Below, in pieces: positions 7,167 through 9,392 of a stretch of DNA of 9,392 nt. The translations under genes were made by a program, and so were the position numbers. Under the pieces are notes generated by a model. That model saw only the letters and a program-made list of their open reading frames with translations, was not told the origin of the DNA and did no database searches. This DNA comes from Desulfobulbus sp. (GTDB taxonomy: Bacteria > Pseudomonadota > Gammaproteobacteria > Burkholderiales > Rhodocyclaceae): contig WQUQ01000289.1 in NCBI GenBank assembly GCA_009782025.1, forward strand, positions 1 to 9,392, read 5' to 3'. Each line of letters begins with the position of its first letter. The stretch's first letter is position 1.

Positions 7167-7531
7167 TGGATATAAAGAAGCTGCAAAAAATCGTCGTCAA
7201 TGCCCTGGAGGACATCAAGGGCAAGGACATCGAAGTCATCAACACCGCCAGGCTGACCCCGCTGTTCGAGCGCCTCATCATCGCCAGCGGCGATTCCAAC
7301 CGCCAGGTCAAGGCGCTGGCCCGCAACGTTCAGGACAAGGTGCGCGAAGCCGGGGCCGAGGTGCTGTCGACCGAAGGCGAGGAGGCCGGCGAATGGGTGC
7401 TGGTCGATCTCGGCGACATCGTGGTGCATGTCATGCAACCCAGCGTGCGCCAGTATTACAACCTCGAAGAATTGTGGCAGACCACCCCGGCCCGGCGGCG
7501 CAAAGCCGCGGCAGAAGCCGCTACTGAATGA
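7166..7531 (+). CDS. rsfS: Ribosomal silencing factor RsfS
   Basis: 121 residues. RsfS binds ribosomal protein uL14 on the 50S subunit and blocks joining to 30S, slowing translation in starvation. The family pattern is clear: [13 protein letters not shown] (13-25), [19 protein letters not shown] (34-52), then [18 protein letters not shown] (75-92) and [10 protein letters not shown] (95-104). The C-terminus is a short Arg/Ala-rich tail (107-121). The ATG overlaps the nadD TGA by 1 nt and the stop overlaps the rlmH ATG (ATGA), so all three are probably cotranslated. Length is normal. Confidence 0.97.
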   Translation: MDIKKLQKIVVNALEDIKGKDIEVINTARLTPLFERLIIASGDSNRQVKALARNVQDKVREAGAEVLSTEGEEAGEWVLVDLGDIVVHVMQPSVRQYYNLEELWQTTPARRRKAAAEAATE

Positions 7532-7998
7532 AGCTCTGCCTGCTGGCGGTCGGCCATCGCCAGCCGGCCTGGGTCAGTGAAGGCTGCGCCGAGTACGTCA
7601 AGCGCATGGCGCGCGAGCTGCCGCTCACCATCGTCGAAATCAAGCCCGAGCCGCGTGGCGCAAAAAGCCGCGAACAACTATTGAGCGCCGAGAAACTGCG
7701 CATCCGCGACAGCCTGCCCAACGGCTGCCGCCTCGTCGCGCTCGATGAAAAAGGCGACGACCTGACCACGCTCCAGTTGGCCCGCCGCCTCGAAGCCTGG
7801 ATGCGCGACGGCCGCGACGCGGCCCTCTTGATCGGCGGTCCCGACGGCCTCGACGAAGAATTCAAGGAACAGGCCGACGAGCGGCTACGCCTCTCCAGCC
7901 TGACCCTGCCGCATGGCCTGGCGCGCCTCTTGCTGTGCGAACAGTTGTACCGCGCCGTCAGCGTGCTGAAAAATCACCCCTATCACCGCGAGGGTTGA
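7528..7998 (+). CDS. rlmH: 23S rRNA (pseudouridine-1915 N3)-methyltransferase
   Basis: 156 residues, the standard RlmH length. It is a small SPOUT (trefoil-knot) methyltransferase that methylates pseudouridine 1915 in helix 69 of 23S rRNA, using SAM, on assembled 70S ribosomes. Visible signatures are VALDEKGD (70-77), the SAM-binding knot loop [10 protein letters not shown] (100-109), and the C-terminal [25 protein letters not shown]...NHPYHREG. It overlaps rsfS by 4 nt and ends the compact operon. In many betaproteobacteria maf and rng follow rlmH; here an RNA-structured gap and rtcB follow instead. Confidence 0.98.
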   Translation: MKLCLLAVGHRQPAWVSEGCAEYVKRMARELPLTIVEIKPEPRGAKSREQLLSAEKLRIRDSLPNGCRLVALDEKGDDLTTLQLARRLEAWMRDGRDAALLIGGPDGLDEEFKEQADERLRLSSLTLPHGLARLLLCEQLYRAVSVLKNHPYHREG

Positions 7999-8002
7999 GA
8001 GT

Positions 8003-8030
8003 GTTGTAATTTAACAACGTGTGTTGTTTT
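8003..8030 (+). terminator. Inverted-repeat cluster after rlmH, weak terminator or operator
   Basis: GTTGT (8003-8007) can pair with ACAAC (8014-8018). Alternatively, AACAAC (8013-8018) can pair with GTTGTT (8023-8028) around a GTGT loop and is followed by only two more T, giving a weak terminator 15 nt after the rlmH stop. The same bases form a palindrome (GTTGT-6 nt-ACAAC) of operator-like shape that overlaps a possible -35 box at 8011. The AT-rich composition contrasts with the flanking genes. Confidence 0.35.
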
Positions 8031-8129
8031 CGCATCATGCTGAACGCCGCCTTCGCTTGACCTGACCATTCTCAAGAGATGACACTGGCGCTTCGTTTCA
8101 TTCACCCCATTTCACCCAAGGAGTACGAC

Positions 8130-8168
8130 ATGCCTGCCACTGCCGCCAACGAGGTTGACCAGCGCTAA
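8130..8168 (+). CDS. Possible 12-codon leader peptide
   Basis: ATG 8130 to TAA 8166-8168 encodes MPATAANEVDQR. AAGGAG at 8118-8123, 6 nt before the ATG, is the closest match to the anti-Shine-Dalgarno in the window, which is why this short frame is listed. An in-frame ATG at 8079 would give 29 residues (beginning MTLALRF) but has no useful spacing to a Shine-Dalgarno. The peptide shows no run of one amino acid that would point to amino-acid attenuation. It ends 35 nt before the first hairpin of the rtcB leader. It might instead be the degraded start of a lost gene, although nothing coding continues after the stop. Confidence 0.35.
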   Translation: MPATAANEVDQR

Positions 8169-8203
8169 CCGCAGGCGATTTGTCCCGATTTTTCCGACTC
8201 GTC

Positions 8204-8233
8204 GCCCGGATGCGCTGTTGAGCGAATCCGGGC
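8204..8233. repeat. Stable REP-like hairpin in the rtcB leader
   Basis: GCCCGGAT (8204-8211) pairs perfectly with ATCCGGGC (8226-8233). An inner stem CGCT/AGCG (8213-8216, 8221-8224) continues across one G/A mismatch to a GTTG tetraloop. The shape resembles the GCCGGAT...ATCCGGC REP palindromes common between proteobacterial genes. CGCCCGGAT recurs as a direct repeat at 8278-8286. As RNA it can also act as segments 1 and 2 of an alternating structure. Confidence 0.65.
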
Positions 8234-8244
8234 CGGGAAAAGAA

Positions 8245-8274
8245 CCCTGGCCAAGCGCCGGGGTTTTTGTTTTT
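8245..8274 (+). terminator. Strong intrinsic terminator upstream of rtcB
   Basis: CCCTGGC (8245-8251) pairs with GCCGGGG (8257-8263), seven pairs with one G-U, around a 5-nt loop, followed at once by TTTTTGTTTTT (8264-8274) and preceded by an A-rich stretch (GAAAAGAA). This is a textbook terminator on the + strand. It lies only 42 nt before the rtcB ATG. Either it ends an upstream transcript (rlmH operon or a small RNA), with rtcB having its own start just after it, or it is an attenuator that rtcB transcription must pass. Confidence 0.85.
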
Positions 8275-8282
8275 CACCGCCC

Positions 8283-8313
8283 GGATTCCGATGCAAAAAG
8301 TATTCAGGAATCC
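8283..8313 (+). promoter_or_regulatory. Hairpin overlapping the rtcB ribosome-binding site
   Basis: GGATTCC (8283-8289) is the perfect complement of GGAATCC (8307-8313), with a 17-nt A-rich loop. The rtcB Shine-Dalgarno AGGA (8306-8309, 7 nt before ATG 8317) is mostly inside the 3' arm, so this fold would lower initiation. The 5' arm is part of GCCCGGATTC (8279-8288), which can instead pair with 8224-8233. Confidence 0.4.
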
Positions 8314-8316
8314 ATC

Positions 8317-9392
8317 ATGGGCATTCAGATTGAACTCAACAAAGGGCGCGTTCCGGTCAAGATATGGACGCGCGATATTGAACCCGACGCCATCCAGCAA
8401 CTGCTGAACGTCGCTTCGCTACCGATCGTGCAGGGTCACGTCGCCGCCATGCCGGATGTGCATTTCGGCACCGGCGCCACCGTCGGCAGCGTGATCCCGA
8501 CCCGGCAGGCGATCATTCCCGCCGCCGTCGGCGTCGACATCGGTTGCGGCATGAACGCGGTGCGCACCTCGCTCACCGCCGGGCAACTGCCCGATACCCT
8601 GCGTAACCTGCGTCTGGGCATCGAGGGCGCGGTGCCGTGTGGCTTCGAGCAGCATGCCGCCAGCCGCATGCGCGGCAGCGCTCTGCAACGCGTCGGACGG
8701 GCGCTCGACGCGCGGCTGGACGCCATCGTCGGCAAGCATCCGGGACTGATGAAAATGCAGCGCCGCTTCAATGAAACCTGGCTGTGCCAGATCGGCACAC
8801 TGGGCGGCGGCAATCATTTCATCGAACTGTGCGTGGACGAGGCGGATCGGGTCTGGGTCATGCTGCACTCCGGCTCGCGCGGCGTCGGCAACGTCATCGG
8901 CCGCTACTTCATCGCCGCCGCGCAGAAGGATATGCGGCGACACCAGATTCGCCTGCCGGATCGTGATCTCGCCTATTTCAGCGAAGGTTCCGATCTGTTC
9001 GACGACTACGTGGAAGCGCTGACCTGGGCGCAGGATTACGCGCTCTTGAACCGCCGGCAGATGCTGGCCGCCGTGCTCGACGTGCTGAAGGCGAAGTTGC
9101 CGCCCTTTACCCTCGATGGTGAAGCGATCAACTGCCACCACAACTACGTCGCCCGCGAACGGCACTTCGGCGAGGATCTGTTCATCACGAGGAAGGGCGC
9201 GATTTCGGCTCGGGTCGGCGAACTGGGCATCATCCCCGGCAGCATGGGGGCGCGTTCCTACATCGTGCGCGGTCTGGGCGATGAGCAATCCTTCTGCTCC
9301 TGCGCCCACGGTGCGGGCCGGCGCATGAGCCGCAGCGCGGCCAAACGGCGTTTTTCCCGCTTCGATCTGGAAGAACAGACGGCGGGCATCGA
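8317..9392 (+). CDS. rtcB: RNA-splicing ligase RtcB (C-terminus beyond window)
   Basis: 358 residues are visible and the frame runs open off the window end. Compared with the roughly 408-residue E. coli enzyme, about 45-50 residues are missing. RtcB joins RNA 2',3'-cyclic phosphate or 3'-phosphate ends to 5'-OH ends using GTP and Mn2+, in RNA repair. The metal and nucleotide site is intact: D75 and C78 in VGVDIGCGMN, H167 in GTLGGGNHF, H184 in LHSGSRGVGN, INCHHNYV (271-278), GIIPGSMGARS (304-314), and H331 in CSCAHGAGR, equivalent to the guanylylated H337 of E. coli. The start MGIQIELNKGRVPVKIW matches the family, with AGGA 7 nt upstream. The usual partners rtcR, rtcA or archease are not in the window; they could lie downstream. 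No convincing sigma-54 promoter is visible. Confidence 0.97.
   Translation, partial: MGIQIELNKGRVPVKIWTRDIEPDAIQQLLNVASLPIVQGHVAAMPDVHFGTGATVGSVIPTRQAIIPAAVGVDIGCGMNAVRTSLTAGQLPDTLRNLRLGIEGAVPCGFEQHAASRMRGSALQRVGRALDARLDAIVGKHPGLMKMQRRFNETWLCQIGTLGGGNHFIELCVDEADRVWVMLHSGSRGVGNVIGRYFIAAAQKDMRRHQIRLPDRDLAYFSEGSDLFDDYVEALTWAQDYALLNRRQMLAAVLDVLKAKLPPFTLDGEAINCHHNYVARERHFGEDLFITRKGAISARVGELGIIPGSMGARSYIVRGLGDEQSFCSCAHGAGRRMSRSAAKRRFSRFDLEEQTAGI

Larger units (their letters stand above)
7999..8316 (+). other. 318-nt gene-poor leader region before rtcB
   Basis: No conventional protein gene is supported. In order it holds a GTTGT/ACAAC/GTTGT inverted-repeat cluster (8003-8030), a 12-codon ORF with a strong Shine-Dalgarno (8130-8168), a 12-bp REP-like hairpin (8204-8233), a strong terminator (8245-8274), and a hairpin touching the rtcB Shine-Dalgarno (8283-8313). 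A weak promoter-like pair lies at the start: TTAACA (8011-8016), 16 nt, CATCAT (8033-8038). A transcript starting there and ending at the terminator would be roughly 230 nt. It could be a small RNA, an attenuated rtcB leader, or the 3' UTR of the rlmH operon; sequence alone does not decide. Confidence 0.5.

Noticed and set aside
8086..8101. Possible sigma-54 promoter TGGCGC...TTCAT before rtcB
   Set aside because: The -12 element lacks the required GC (CA at the expected distance from GG), so it does not support RtcR-type control.
8171..8236. tRNA-like segment (GTTGAGCGAATCC resembles a T-arm)
   Set aside because: No acceptor, D-arm or anticodon stem can be completed; the bases are better explained by the 8204-8233 hairpin.
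8419..9309. 296-codon open frame on the - strand
   Set aside because: Antisense to rtcB, whose active-site motifs are all present; no recognisable domain in the antisense product.

Overview
The window looks like ordinary chromosome of a GC-rich betaproteobacterium, most likely from the Rhodocyclales. This placement is inferred from protein flavour and gene order and was not tested with a database. Supporting features are an APH-fold type homoserine kinase beside a DUF2782 protein and polA (an arrangement also found in pseudomonads and betaproteobacteria), BPSS1780-type membrane proteins, and a compact nadD-rsfS-rlmH run.

Layout. Bases 1-48 hold the last codons of an unidentified + strand gene, followed by a perfect 12-bp terminator hairpin shared with the convergent polA. 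polA (126-2906, - strand) is complete, with all three domains and their catalytic residues. Its linker between the 5' nuclease and the proofreading domain is largely made of a translated palindromic repeat (1935-2053). Head to head with polA, with almost no spacer, starts a + strand run: a LOG-family Rossmann protein, an exported DUF2782 protein, thrB, two tandem diverged BPSS1780-type membrane proteins, nadD, rsfS and rlmH. From thrB onward the genes overlap or nearly touch (DUF2782/thrB, second membrane gene/nadD, nadD/rsfS and rsfS/rlmH all overlap), which suggests one operon joining threonine synthesis, NAD synthesis and ribosome maintenance.

After rlmH comes a 318-nt stretch without a conventional gene, then rtcB (RNA ligase, 8317 to the window edge, cut off near its C-terminus). 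This stretch is the most interesting part. It holds an inverted repeat right after rlmH, a 12-codon ORF (29 codons from an alternative start) with the best Shine-Dalgarno in the window, a REP-like hairpin, a strong intrinsic terminator, and a hairpin that partly covers the rtcB Shine-Dalgarno. Several of these segments can pair in mutually exclusive ways, as in attenuators and translational switches. It may be an RNA-based control region for rtcB, but a REP-like repeat plus an unrelated terminator is a serious alternative.

The rest is housekeeping. The clearest oddities are the repeat translated inside DNA polymerase I and the rtcB leader.
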